Of a stretch of DNA of 64,000 nucleotides, positions 43,555-52,206 are shown piece by piece. Under the pieces are notes generated by a model. The model searched no databases. It was not told the origin of the DNA and was given only the letters and a program-made list of their open reading frames with translations. The position numbers and the translations under genes were made by a program. This DNA comes from Clostridium sp. (GTDB lineage Bacteria; Bacillota; Clostridia; Clostridiales; Clostridiaceae), in assembly GCF_026168755.1 (NCBI RefSeq), contig NZ_JAPFDR010000011.1, positions 23,823-87,822 on the forward strand. The letters run 5' to 3'. How positions within the stretch are numbered: the first letter of the stretch is position 1; every line of letters begins with the position of its first letter.

Positions 43555-44862
43555 ATGAAAAAATTATTAGTTACATTACTTGTAGCAGCTACTTCAATTA
43601 ACTTTGTAGCTTGTGGTTCAAGTGATAAAGGAGATAGTAATAAAGGACAGGGAAATACTAGTGCTGATGAAAAAGTAACATTATCAGTTCAAGTAGAAAG
43701 TGAATGGTTACCTTACTATGAAAAGGTTAAAGAAACAGTTGTTGAAAAATATCCAAATGCAACAATAGAGTTTATAGAAACTGGAGCATTTGATCATTTA
43801 GATGTTTTAGATCAAACTGATGCAACTAATTCAGATATTGCGGATTTATTTGCTTTACCTGCTGATAGATTATATGGATTAGCTAAGAATCAAGTTCTAG
43901 CTGCTATACCTGCTAAAGAAATGGCAGAAGAAGTTGGTGGATTTACCGATTTTGATAATGGGCTAGGTGGAAACTTCAATATTGATGGAGAATATTTAGC
44001 ATTCCCTTATAATATAGAAACATTAATTGGATATGTTAATGTTGAAAATGCTAAAGCTGCAAACATAGATACAACTCAAAATATTGAATTTACAGATTTA
44101 GGTTATAATCAAGTTTTAACAACTGTTCATGATGCTTGGTACGGAGTTGCTTTCACAAATTCAGTAGACTTTGAATTGTTAAGCAAAGATTTAGTAAGTG
44201 ATGCAACTAAAGAATGGGCTGATTTAACAGATGAACAAAAATCATTATTTGAAGGATTATATAACTATTGGAAAGCACATAAAGAAAACAACACATCTTT
44301 ATGGGATAAAGATGCAGCTGGTGGATATATTGATGAACAATTTAAAACTGGTGGAAGTGACGTTATAAAAATCGATGGACCTTGGGCAACATCTTCAGTT
44401 AGTGAATTAGTAGGAAGTGCTGATAATATGGAAATTATTCCATTAAGCCAAATTACATTTAATGGACAACCTTTAACTCACTGGAAAGGTGGATGGGGTC
44501 TTGGTATAAATGCAAGATGTGAAGAAAATGAAGCTCAAATGGAAGTTGCACAAGCCTTCATTAAAGAAGTAGTAAATCCAGCTAATGCAAAAGAGTTATT
44601 TAATGCAACAGGTAAAGTATTAGAAAATGCTACAATTGCAGATTATGAAGGAATCGATGAATTACAATTAAAAGTTATAGAAGCTACATATGAAGGATAT
44701 GAGGTATCTATAAATAGACCTTTATTCAGTGAATATGGACAAGTTTGGGACACTTGGCAAAATGCTTTACTATCATGGTCAGCTAAGAATCCTGCAAATG
44801 CAGAAGAAGCTTATAAAGAAGTTAAAGCTTCATTTGATGGTATGATGGCTAACTTCAACTAA
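43555..44862 (+). CDS. malE: Maltodextrin-type ABC transporter substrate-binding lipoprotein
   Basis: 435 aa, ATG after GTGGAGGAG (the in-frame GTG at 43540 is part of the ribosome binding site). Lipobox FVACGS (Cys21). The mature protein has the family-1 solute-binding fold: YEKVKETVVEKYPNATIEFIET, AFPYNIETLIGYVN, KIDGPWATSSVSE, HWKGGWGLGIN. MalF, MalG and MalK-type genes follow, so it captures maltose/maltodextrins or a related oligosaccharide. Confidence 0.85.
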   Translation: MKKLLVTLLVAATSINFVACGSSDKGDSNKGQGNTSADEKVTLSVQVESEWLPYYEKVKETVVEKYPNATIEFIETGAFDHLDVLDQTDATNSDIADLFALPADRLYGLAKNQVLAAIPAKEMAEEVGGFTDFDNGLGGNFNIDGEYLAFPYNIETLIGYVNVENAKAANIDTTQNIEFTDLGYNQVLTTVHDAWYGVAFTNSVDFELLSKDLVSDATKEWADLTDEQKSLFEGLYNYWKAHKENNTSLWDKDAAGGYIDEQFKTGGSDVIKIDGPWATSSVSELVGSADNMEIIPLSQITFNGQPLTHWKGGWGLGINARCEENEAQMEVAQAFIKEVVNPANAKELFNATGKVLENATIADYEGIDELQLKVIEATYEGYEVSINRPLFSEYGQVWDTWQNALLSWSAKNPANAEEAYKEVKASFDGMMANFN

Positions 44863-44882
44863 GGCATTGAAAAGGTTTTAAT

Positions 44883-44912
44883 ATTAAAAGGGGACTTAAG
44901 TCCTCTTTTAAT
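44883..44912 (+). promoter_or_regulatory. Intercistronic hairpin after malE
   Basis: 13-bp stem ATTAAAAGGGGAC (44883-44895) with 44900-44912, TTAA loop, no following T tract. Typical of a stabilising or partially terminating hairpin that keeps binding-protein mRNA in excess. Confidence 0.65.
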
Positions 44913-44955
44913 AAAATTAAATATAAAGATCAAATAGAGTTCAAGGAGGAACCAC

Positions 44956-45417
44956 ATGAGAGAAAGTATAGAAATGCCAAAAGGAACATTTTATACAATT
45001 GCAGCAATATGTGCAGTAATTATTATGTTGACATCATTAGAGATGTTAATCAAAGCAAAGGATACAAGTTTATTTAATATGTGGTTATCCAATGGAAATT
45101 TAAGTGAAGATTTATTAACTCAAACGACAAACCAATTATATTCTACATATTTAAATGTATGTATAGGAACATTCTTTGTTAGAGTAATAACTCCGATAGC
45201 AGTAATAATTCATAGTTATTTTACTTTTACACGACTTAGAGTAAATAAATTATTTGTAATGATTTGGAGTGTGATAATAGTAGGGGCATTTGCATTAACA
45301 GTTTTAACAGAACAGTTTTATTCAATATTCTTTATCGGGAGTGGAATTGGTTATTTAGCTTTAATTTTGACAATTATTTACTTAGGGAAGTGTTTAAGAA
45401 ATGTTAAAAGTATATAA
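44956..45417 (+). CDS. Four-helix membrane protein in the maltodextrin operon
   Basis: 153 aa, ATG after AAGGAGGAACC. Four hydrophobic segments at about 10-30, 65-85, 100-118 and 122-145. No family recognised. Located between malE and the malF remnants, it is presumably an accessory of the transporter. Similar small membrane proteins appear in clostridial maltodextrin loci, but the role is unknown. Confidence 0.55.
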   Translation: MRESIEMPKGTFYTIAAICAVIIMLTSLEMLIKAKDTSLFNMWLSNGNLSEDLLTQTTNQLYSTYLNVCIGTFFVRVITPIAVIIHSYFTFTRLRVNKLFVMIWSVIIVGAFALTVLTEQFYSIFFIGSGIGYLALILTIIYLGKCLRNVKSI

Positions 45418-45457
45418 TGATGAAGTTATTCAGAGGGTATAAAAGGAGGTAACAGGG

Positions 45458-46345
45458 TTGAAAAAATTCAATAAGTATTTATATGATAATATTAATCGAG
45501 AGTATGATAGAAAAAATTTATACCTTTATGAAGTTTCGGCTTTACAGGAAGAAATTGAAGCTGCAACTGGTAAGGAAAAAGAAAAGCTACAAAGAAAATT
45601 GGAACAATTAGTTAAAAATAAAAAGGATTATGCTTATAATAAAAAGTTAGCAGAATACAAGGAAAAGGAAAAGATATTCCTTGCAAATGTTAAAAAGAAA
45701 GAAAATGAATATAAAGCAAAAGTAGATACAAGCTTACCTAAGAGTGTTCAAAAGTTACAGGTGAGATTATTTAGAGCTAAAGAATTAGTTAAGTTCTATC
45801 AAAATTATGTAAAATTAACTTATGATGCAGAATTAATTTATGAACAAAGTAAGTTAGAAATAGCTCAAATACCACCAGTAATTGAATTTGCAACAGGGTG
45901 TACAAAGGATTTACAAGAGGCACAAAATAAACTTTCCAAAATAGATAATGCTAATAACGAAAAGTTTAATTTAGAATTTAAAGCTTTTAAAGAAGCAGAA
46001 AATAAAAAATTGCAAGAGAGAATTAAAGAAGTTAAGGCTAAATGTAAAGAAGGTCTAATTTCAGGACAAGCAAAAGATAATACAATAAAAGAATTAAAAA
46101 GAAAATATAAAGAAATTGTATTAGTAAAATCATTTGAATGTGAAAAAACATATAACGAAGAAATAGTAAAAAATAAAAAATATGAACTTTCAAAAGCGGT
46201 TAAGCAAAAAATTAATACTGTAAACATTAATGTTGCAGATTTAAGAAGAGTTTATCCTATTGAAGTTGAAAAAACTATGCCTTGGGTATCTTGGGTTACA
46301 TTCTTAATTCCAGGTCTTGCTCAAGTAATTAATAAAAATATATAA
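45458..46345 (+). CDS. malF: N-terminal part of a frameshifted MalF permease (coiled-coil extension)
   Basis: 295 codons from a TTG after AAAGGAGGT. Residues 20-250 are a Lys/Glu coiled coil; the last residues, TMPWVSWVTFLIPGLAQVINKN, are the I-P-G-L-x-Q-x-x-N-K motif that in Firmicute MalF proteins leads straight into the first membrane helix. The frame stops at 46343, and the -1 frame continues YIKAIIMFFATIYIYLIAIP. Restoring one A in the AATAAAAATAT run near 46334 would fuse this with the next ORF into one protein of about 695 aa. Confidence 0.7.
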   Translation: MKKFNKYLYDNINREYDRKNLYLYEVSALQEEIEAATGKEKEKLQRKLEQLVKNKKDYAYNKKLAEYKEKEKIFLANVKKKENEYKAKVDTSLPKSVQKLQVRLFRAKELVKFYQNYVKLTYDAELIYEQSKLEIAQIPPVIEFATGCTKDLQEAQNKLSKIDNANNEKFNLEFKAFKEAENKKLQERIKEVKAKCKEGLISGQAKDNTIKELKRKYKEIVLVKSFECEKTYNEEIVKNKKYELSKAVKQKINTVNINVADLRRVYPIEVEKTMPWVSWVTFLIPGLAQVINKNI

Positions 46346-46356
46346 AAGCGATAATT

Positions 46357-47544
46357 ATGTTCTTTGCAACAATATATATATATTTAATAGCTATTCCTTA
46401 TTCATTAGGATATGGTAATTATAAAGGTGATGGTATTGCAGGTCTTATTACTTTGGCAGCAGATGGTGGTAGATTAGATAGATCTATTATATTTATGATT
46501 GAAGGTATATTAGCAATATTCTTATTATTAATTGGAATACTCTTAATGTTCATATGCTTTAAAGATGCTAATAAAGTAGAAAAGGATACAATAAAGGGTA
46601 CTAGATATAAGAGTTGGATAGAAACTAAGCAAACTTTATTTGAAGATGGATTCCCTTATTTAGTTTTATCACCAGCAGCTATAATAACTATATTTATAGT
46701 ATGTATTCCAGTTGTAACAACTATACTTTTAGCATTTACAGGAATGGGACCAGATACACAAGCTAAATTTGGATGGGAAGCATTAAAGAACTACAAAATG
46801 ATATTCTTAGGAGAAGGTATGGTAGGTGCAATCTTCTGGAGAATACTTGGTTGGACTATAGTTTGGACTATAGGAGCAACAACTTTAGCAATAGCTTTAG
46901 GATTTATTTTAGCAATACTTCTTAATAATGACAGAGTTAAAGGTAAGGTATTATTTAGATCAATTTATCTTTTACCATGGGCAGTTCCAGCATTTATTTC
47001 AATATTATTCTTTAGTATTTTATTTGCAGATGGTGGTACAGTAATTAATTCATTAAGAGAAGTTTTTGGACCAAACTTTTCAATAAAAAATGATCCATTT
47101 GTAATAAGAGTAGTATTAATTTGTATTCAAGCTTGGCTTGGTAGTGCATATATTTTCTTATTATCTACAGGTGTTTTACAATCTATAAATACAGAATTAT
47201 ATGAAGCAGCAGATATAGATGGTGCTACAAGCTTTAAGAAATTAACTAAGATAACAGTACCATTAGTATTATTCCAAACAGCACCACTTTTAGTTGGACA
47301 ATATACATTTAACTTTAATAACTTTAGTATTATAGCTCTATTTAATAATGGAGGGCCTTTTGATCCAAGTAAATACGGTAATTTAGCAGGTTCATCAGAC
47401 CTTTTAATATCTTATATATTTAAGTTAACAATGAATAGTCAATATCAAGCTATAGGTGCAACAATTACAGTTATTATTTCTATAGCACTTATGATAATTG
47501 CATATATAGGATATAGAAACACAGATGCATTTAAGAGGGGGTAG
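46357..47544 (+). CDS. malF: MalF-type maltodextrin ABC permease (C-terminal, frameshifted from upstream ORF)
   Basis: 395 codons from an internal ATG that has no ribosome binding site. It contains the MalF membrane domain: LSPAAIITIFIVCIPVVTTILLAFTG, LPWAVPAFISILFF, and the EAA loop YEAADIDGATSFKKLTKITVPL that contacts the ATPase. The upstream frame supplies the missing start of the first helix, so this is most likely the second part of one gene broken by a single-base deletion, a sequencing error, or a gene expressed through slippage. Confidence 0.8.
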   Translation: MFFATIYIYLIAIPYSLGYGNYKGDGIAGLITLAADGGRLDRSIIFMIEGILAIFLLLIGILLMFICFKDANKVEKDTIKGTRYKSWIETKQTLFEDGFPYLVLSPAAIITIFIVCIPVVTTILLAFTGMGPDTQAKFGWEALKNYKMIFLGEGMVGAIFWRILGWTIVWTIGATTLAIALGFILAILLNNDRVKGKVLFRSIYLLPWAVPAFISILFFSILFADGGTVINSLREVFGPNFSIKNDPFVIRVVLICIQAWLGSAYIFLLSTGVLQSINTELYEAADIDGATSFKKLTKITVPLVLFQTAPLLVGQYTFNFNNFSIIALFNNGGPFDPSKYGNLAGSSDLLISYIFKLTMNSQYQAIGATITVIISIALMIIAYIGYRNTDAFKRG

Positions 47545-47549
47545 GATTG

Positions 47550-48446
47550 ATGAGTATATTTAAAAAGAAAAAAAATGATTTATATCTTTCTGATAAACAA
47601 CCTCTTACTGTAGGAGGAAAAATAGCACTTGGTATATCATATGCTTTCTTAATATTATGGGCGGTGATAGTAATAGTGCCAATAGCACAAATTATAATAT
47701 CATCATTTAATGGAGCACAAGCAAATAGACTTATAATTGGTGGAGAATTTAATTTTTCATTTAAACATTTTAAAACATTATTTGAGGATACTCTTTATTT
47801 AAAATGGATGGCTAATACTTTATTTGTAAGTATTAGTACAGCAATCTTAGTAATTTTAATAGTTTCATTTACTGGATATGCTTATTCAAGATATAGATTT
47901 AAAGGGAAAAAAGCATCTCTTATGACAGTTATGCTTATACAAACAATACCAACTTTTGCTGGAATTACAGCATACTTCACAATGTATTCAATTGCATCAG
48001 ATATAATGCCAGGCTTTACAAGACAAATGATGCTTATCCTTATATATGCAGGTGGGGGAATAGCAGGTAATACAATTATATTAAAAGGATATTTAGATTC
48101 AATATCTACAGAACTAGATGATGCAGCTAAAATAGATGGTTGCTCTAGTATGAAGATATATAGACTTATAATTATGCCAATTGCAAGACCAATGCTTGCA
48201 ATAATAGGTTTATGGTCATTCATAGGACCCTTTGGTGATTACTTATTACCAAAAGTATTATTAAATTCATCAGCTGATTATACATTAGCTGCAGGTTTAC
48301 AAACTCTTATAACAGATGAACGTACAATTAATCAACCGGCCTTTACAGCAGGAGCGCTTTTAACAGCAATACCTATAGTAATATTATTCGTTGTATTACA
48401 AAAACAATTAGTATCAGGTCTTTCAAATGGGGCTACAAAAGGATAG
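47550..48446 (+). CDS. malG: MalG-type maltodextrin ABC permease
   Basis: 298 aa, ATG 47550 after AGAGGGGG (in-frame TTG at 47547 rejected). Six membrane segments and the EAA loop TELDDAAKIDGCSSMKIYRLIIMPIARP. The MalG family tail (TAGALLTAIPIVILFVVLQKQLVSGLSNGATKG) is intact. It begins 5 bases after malF. Confidence 0.92.
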   Translation: MSIFKKKKNDLYLSDKQPLTVGGKIALGISYAFLILWAVIVIVPIAQIIISSFNGAQANRLIIGGEFNFSFKHFKTLFEDTLYLKWMANTLFVSISTAILVILIVSFTGYAYSRYRFKGKKASLMTVMLIQTIPTFAGITAYFTMYSIASDIMPGFTRQMMLILIYAGGGIAGNTIILKGYLDSISTELDDAAKIDGCSSMKIYRLIIMPIARPMLAIIGLWSFIGPFGDYLLPKVLLNSSADYTLAAGLQTLITDERTINQPAFTAGALLTAIPIVILFVVLQKQLVSGLSNGATKG

Positions 48447-48458
48447 GAGATAGTAGAT

Positions 48459-49541
48459 ATGAAGGTAACATTAAATAATATAGGAAAGAAATATGAAAGT
48501 AGAGAAGATTTTACTTTAAGACATATAAATTTAGAAATTGAAGATAAGGACTTCTGTGTAATTTTAGGTCCATCAGGATGTGGTAAAACTACATTATTAC
48601 GTATGATTGCTGGTCTTAACTCAATTACTGAAGGTGATTTAATATTTGGTGAGAAAAGAGTTAACAAACTTGCTTCTAAGGATAGGGATATAGCTATGGT
48701 TTTCCAAAGCTATGCTCTATACCCACATATGACTGTTTATGATAACATGGCATTTTCATTATCAATGAGAAAAGAAAGAAAGAATATTATTAATGAACGT
48801 GTTACTGAGGCTGCGAAGTTACTTCAAATAGAAAAGTATTTATATTCTAAACCATCAGATATATCTGGAGGTCAAAGACAAAGAGTTGCTTTAGGAAGAG
48901 CTATAGTTAGAAAACCAAGTGTTTTCTTAATGGATGAACCTCTTTCTAACTTAGATGCTAAGTTAAGAGAACACATGAGAGTTGAATTAGTTAGAATTCA
49001 TAAAGCGCTTGGAACTACTTCTATTTATGTAACACATGACCAAGTAGAAGCTATGACAATGGCAACTAAGATTGTTCTTATGAATGATGGTAAGATTCAA
49101 CAAGTTGGTAAACCATATGAATTTTATGAAAAGCCACAAAATATGTTTGTTGCTAAATTCATCGGATCGCCTACAATTAATATGATAAAAGGTAAGATGG
49201 AGGGAAGTAAATTTGTATCTGAAGATGGATTAATATCATTAACTCCTTCAGATGAGGACTTAAAGGCATTAGTTAATTATAATGGAAAAGATGTTTACCT
49301 TGGAATTCGTTCTGAAAGATTTATAAGTGGTGGAGAAAAAGATAAGTTTGAATGTACAGTAGATGTTATTGAAGTTTTAGGAAAAGAAAAAACTTTATAT
49401 GTTAAATTAAAGAGTGGAAAAGATCTTGTAATCACAGTTCCAGGATATTATGCCTATGAAACAGGCGAAAAGCATACATTTGGATTTGATTTAGGAGCAT
49501 TACATTTCTTTGATGCAGAAACTGAATTAAGAATAAATTAA
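48459..49541 (+). CDS. malK: MalK/MsmX-type sugar ABC ATPase
   Basis: 360 aa, ATG after AGGAGATAG. Walker A GPSGCGKTT, Q-loop VFQSYALYPHMTV, signature SGGQRQRVALGRA, Walker B VFLMDEPLSNLDAKLR, switch His in VTHDQVEAMTM, and a C-terminal OB-fold regulatory domain (from about 240) with LGIRSERF. It energises the MalF-MalG pair. ATPases of this group can serve several sugar importers. Confidence 0.92.
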   Translation: MKVTLNNIGKKYESREDFTLRHINLEIEDKDFCVILGPSGCGKTTLLRMIAGLNSITEGDLIFGEKRVNKLASKDRDIAMVFQSYALYPHMTVYDNMAFSLSMRKERKNIINERVTEAAKLLQIEKYLYSKPSDISGGQRQRVALGRAIVRKPSVFLMDEPLSNLDAKLREHMRVELVRIHKALGTTSIYVTHDQVEAMTMATKIVLMNDGKIQQVGKPYEFYEKPQNMFVAKFIGSPTINMIKGKMEGSKFVSEDGLISLTPSDEDLKALVNYNGKDVYLGIRSERFISGGEKDKFECTVDVIEVLGKEKTLYVKLKSGKDLVITVPGYYAYETGEKHTFGFDLGALHFFDAETELRIN

Positions 49542-49550
49542 TTTAATTAA

Positions 49551-49590
49551 AAAGGTTGAAGTTATATTTTATAGCTTTAATCTTTTTTTA
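49551..49590 (+). terminator. Intrinsic terminator of the maltodextrin operon
   Basis: 15-base arms 49551-49565 and 49571-49585 with GU pairs, followed by TTTTTATT. Confidence 0.85.
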
Positions 49591-49670
49591 TTGAAGTTAT
49601 AGAAGGTATTACTAGAACATAGAATTTTATTGAGAAGTTTTTATTAAATTAAATTTATAGGAGGATTAAT

Positions 49671-49916
49671 ATGCATAGATTAAATTATTGTCTTGACTGC
49701 CAAAGAGTATTTATTTCCGGTAAAGAATGTGAGTATTGTAGTTCGAATAATATAAAAGAATTAAAGCGAGGAAAGTCTGTTAATATAATCGGAAGTAAAA
49801 ATAAAGCTAGATATTTAAAATATAAAGAAGGAAAGGTTAGTGTAATAATTTATAATGAGGATAATCAAAAAATGGTAAAGGAATATGAAATGGATAAAAT
49901 AAGAAAGATTTTGTAG
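49671..49916 (+). CDS. Small zinc-ribbon protein
   Basis: 81 aa, ATG after AGGAGG. Two C-x2-C knuckles (C7LDC10 and C20EYC23) form a short zinc ribbon, followed by a basic beta segment (KARYLKYKEGKVSVIIYN). No family name recognised; it may bind nucleic acid. Monocistronic. Confidence 0.6.
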   Translation: MHRLNYCLDCQRVFISGKECEYCSSNNIKELKRGKSVNIIGSKNKARYLKYKEGKVSVIIYNEDNQKMVKEYEMDKIRKIL

Positions 49917-50160
49917 GGTAACTTTAAAAAGGGGCTGGAGTACTAAACAATTAATACACAGCTCTTTATTGGAAAAAACAAAATCCATGATAATAGAATT
50001 TATAATAAAATTTTTTTCAAGTATTCAGTAAAATAAATACTATTCAAAAAAGATAAAGTTTATACATTATTTGAAAAAGTAAAAAAAAAAAGTTAAAAAA
50101 GTGATCAATATGTGATATAATTATTCTTATAAAGTGAAATTTTGGTAGAAAGATATTGTT
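49917..50160. promoter_or_regulatory. Upstream region of the agr locus
   Basis: AT-rich; ATATGTGATATAAT near 50107-50120 is an extended -10-like sequence. No further structure recognised. Confidence 0.35.
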
Positions 50161-50745
50161 ATGGTAGATAAATTTGTAAATTTATTAATAGACGATTTAG
50201 GAAAATATAATAATTATAATGATAATCAAATAGAACAAATGAAGTATGTATCAAGGGTATTAGTATATGAGTTTATTAAATTTATATTAATTTTATTAAT
50301 ATTTTATTTATTAGGATATTTTAAAGAATGTGCTTTAGTGTTGTTATTTATGGTAAGTACTAAACCTTTTACAGGGGGATATCATGAAGATAGCCAAGTT
50401 GCATGTTTTATAGCAACTTTAATAGTTGTATCATTTATAATTATTTTGTCAAAAGGTAGTTATTTGAGTATTTATAGTTGCATTGTATTAAATATATTAA
50501 GTATTTTTTGTATATATAATCAAATTCCAATAATAAATAAAAAGATGCCTCTAACAAGAGAAGAACTAATTAAAAGAAATCGAGTTATAGGCATTATAAA
50601 TACATTAATATTTTTAATTTTATCAATTATCATGTTTAATATTAAATGGCTTTCACAAACAATAGTATGGACAGCTATTGTCCAATCAATGCTTTTGTTT
50701 AATAAATATAAAAAAAGTAAGGAGATTAGTAAAAATGAAATTTAA
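50161..50745 (+). CDS. agrB: AgrB peptide-processing membrane protease
   Basis: 194 aa, five or six membrane segments. Catalytic residues are present: His75 in TGGYHEDS and Cys82 in VACFIATL, at the same places as His77/Cys84 of the staphylococcal enzyme. KPFTGGYH is the family signature. It cleaves AgrD and cyclises the autoinducing peptide. The start has only a weak ribosome binding site. It overlaps the agrD start by 11 bases. Confidence 0.9.
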   Translation: MVDKFVNLLIDDLGKYNNYNDNQIEQMKYVSRVLVYEFIKFILILLIFYLLGYFKECALVLLFMVSTKPFTGGYHEDSQVACFIATLIVVSFIIILSKGSYLSIYSCIVLNILSIFCIYNQIPIINKKMPLTREELIKRNRVIGIINTLIFLILSIIMFNIKWLSQTIVWTAIVQSMLLFNKYKKSKEISKNEI

Positions 50746-50863
50746 AAAACACATTGGATCATTTATTTTAATGTTAACTGCATTATTTGTTAATGTAGGA
50801 ACTGCATCTTTTGCAGCAGTTGGTGTTGAAGAAATGCCTGAATCAATGAAAGAAATAAGATAA
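50735..50863 (+). CDS. agrD: AgrD-type autoinducing peptide precursor without cysteine
   Basis: 42 aa, ATG after AAGGAGATT. Layout is that of AgrD: amphipathic basic N-terminal leader (MKFKKHIGSFILMLTALF), a short core, and an acidic Pro-containing tail (EEMPESMKEIR). The core around residues 23-31 reads TASFAAVGV. There is no Cys anywhere, so a thiolactone cannot form; Ser25 is the only sensible nucleophile, giving a lactone SFAAVG(V) if the tail is cut before Glu32. Confidence 0.7.
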   Translation: MKFKKHIGSFILMLTALFVNVGTASFAAVGVEEMPESMKEIR

Positions 50864-50877
50864 GTTGGTAAATACAA

Positions 50878-52146
50878 ATGATAATAAATCTTTCAGATTC
50901 AATAAATACATTATTACAATGTATAATGATAATTTATATTATAAATTATTGTACGGAATATAAATATAAGAAGGGTAAACTTGAAGTTTATAGTTATATA
51001 TTTTTACTATATATAATCGGACAAGTATTAACAAAGATACTAGGCAATTCTAGTTTGGGAATAATTATTTCACATGGAGTATTGTTGCTTTACGGAGCAA
51101 TAATTTTTAGAAAAGATTCTTTAGGAGCTACTATTGGATTTAGTATAATATATTTATTTATAAATATAAATTTAATAGTATGCTCTAATATTCTTTATGG
51201 TTATATTGTGAAAAATATTAACAGTGAATATATTAATCAAGCTATAGTTTTATGTATATACTTACCACAATATATAATGTCATTTTTTGTATTTTTAAAG
51301 AGGGAAGCAATATATAAAATATATAGGACTATTAGGTCAAAAAATTTCTCTATAATATCATTAATATTAGTTACTATAATTATTGATTTTATTAATTCTT
51401 TTAATTTAATAATACATGATTTAGATAATCCTTTATTTAAAGAGATAATATTTATCTTATTGGGAATATTTATGGTAGTATTAACAGTCTATTTTGCCAA
51501 TATAGAAAAAAAATCTAAAGAAATTATAAGATTAAATAATGCATTAGAAGAGAAAGTTGGAGAACTAAAAAAAGTAAAGCATGATTATGGAGCTCAAATA
51601 TCATATTTATATGGAATGCATCTAATGGGAAAATATGATAGGCTGGGTGATTTATTAAAAGATATAATTAATGGACATAATAACATTGAATCTGAAGTTA
51701 TGATTACTCCTAATGCTTCAACAATATCTATGATTATAAATGGGATAGACCATAGAGGAGTAAATATAATAGTTGATGAACAAGTGGATTTAGAAAAAGT
51801 AGAATTATCTGAAATAGAGTTACAAAGAGTTATTTCTAATATATTAAGAAATTCTGTTACTGCAATGAAGAACAGAGGAGTTATTACTATAAGAACTTAT
51901 TACGAATTTAATAAATTTGTAATTAAGATACAAAACAATGGTCCTAAAATAGAAGAAAATATTATAAATAAAATATTTGAACCAGGTTTCTCAACTAAAA
52001 AAGATGAAGGTGAAAATCATGGATTTGGACTAGCTATAGTTAAAGAAATTGTAGAAAAGTATGATGGAAATATCTCGGTATCTAGTAGTGAAAAGTTTAC
52101 AGAGTTTCTTATGAAATTTCCATATAATACAGGTTTAGTTAGTTAA
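50878..52146 (+). CDS. agrC: AgrC-type GHKL sensor histidine kinase
   Basis: 422 aa. Six or so membrane helices in residues 1-210, then a dimerisation helix with the phospho-acceptor in KKVKHDYGAQISYLYG and a GHKL ATPase domain (N box SNILRNSVTAMKNRG, D/F box KIFEPGFSTKK, G box NHGFGLAIVKEIV). It should sense the AgrD peptide. No AgrA-type LytTR regulator follows; the next gene is convergent. The start codon has a poor ribosome binding site. Confidence 0.88.
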   Translation: MIINLSDSINTLLQCIMIIYIINYCTEYKYKKGKLEVYSYIFLLYIIGQVLTKILGNSSLGIIISHGVLLLYGAIIFRKDSLGATIGFSIIYLFININLIVCSNILYGYIVKNINSEYINQAIVLCIYLPQYIMSFFVFLKREAIYKIYRTIRSKNFSIISLILVTIIIDFINSFNLIIHDLDNPLFKEIIFILLGIFMVVLTVYFANIEKKSKEIIRLNNALEEKVGELKKVKHDYGAQISYLYGMHLMGKYDRLGDLLKDIINGHNNIESEVMITPNASTISMIINGIDHRGVNIIVDEQVDLEKVELSEIELQRVISNILRNSVTAMKNRGVITIRTYYEFNKFVIKIQNNGPKIEENIINKIFEPGFSTKKDEGENHGFGLAIVKEIVEKYDGNISVSSSEKFTEFLMKFPYNTGLVS

Positions 52147-52160
52147 ATTAAGTTAAAAAT

Positions 52161-52204
52161 TAAGGCATAATTTGAATTAGAAATAGTTCAAGTTATGCCT
52201 TATA
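52161..52204. terminator. Bidirectional terminator between agrC and the patatin gene
   Basis: 16-bp stem TAAGGCATAATTTGAA (52161-52176) with 52187-52202, one GU; convergent genes on each side. Confidence 0.85.
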
Positions 52205-52206
52205 AT

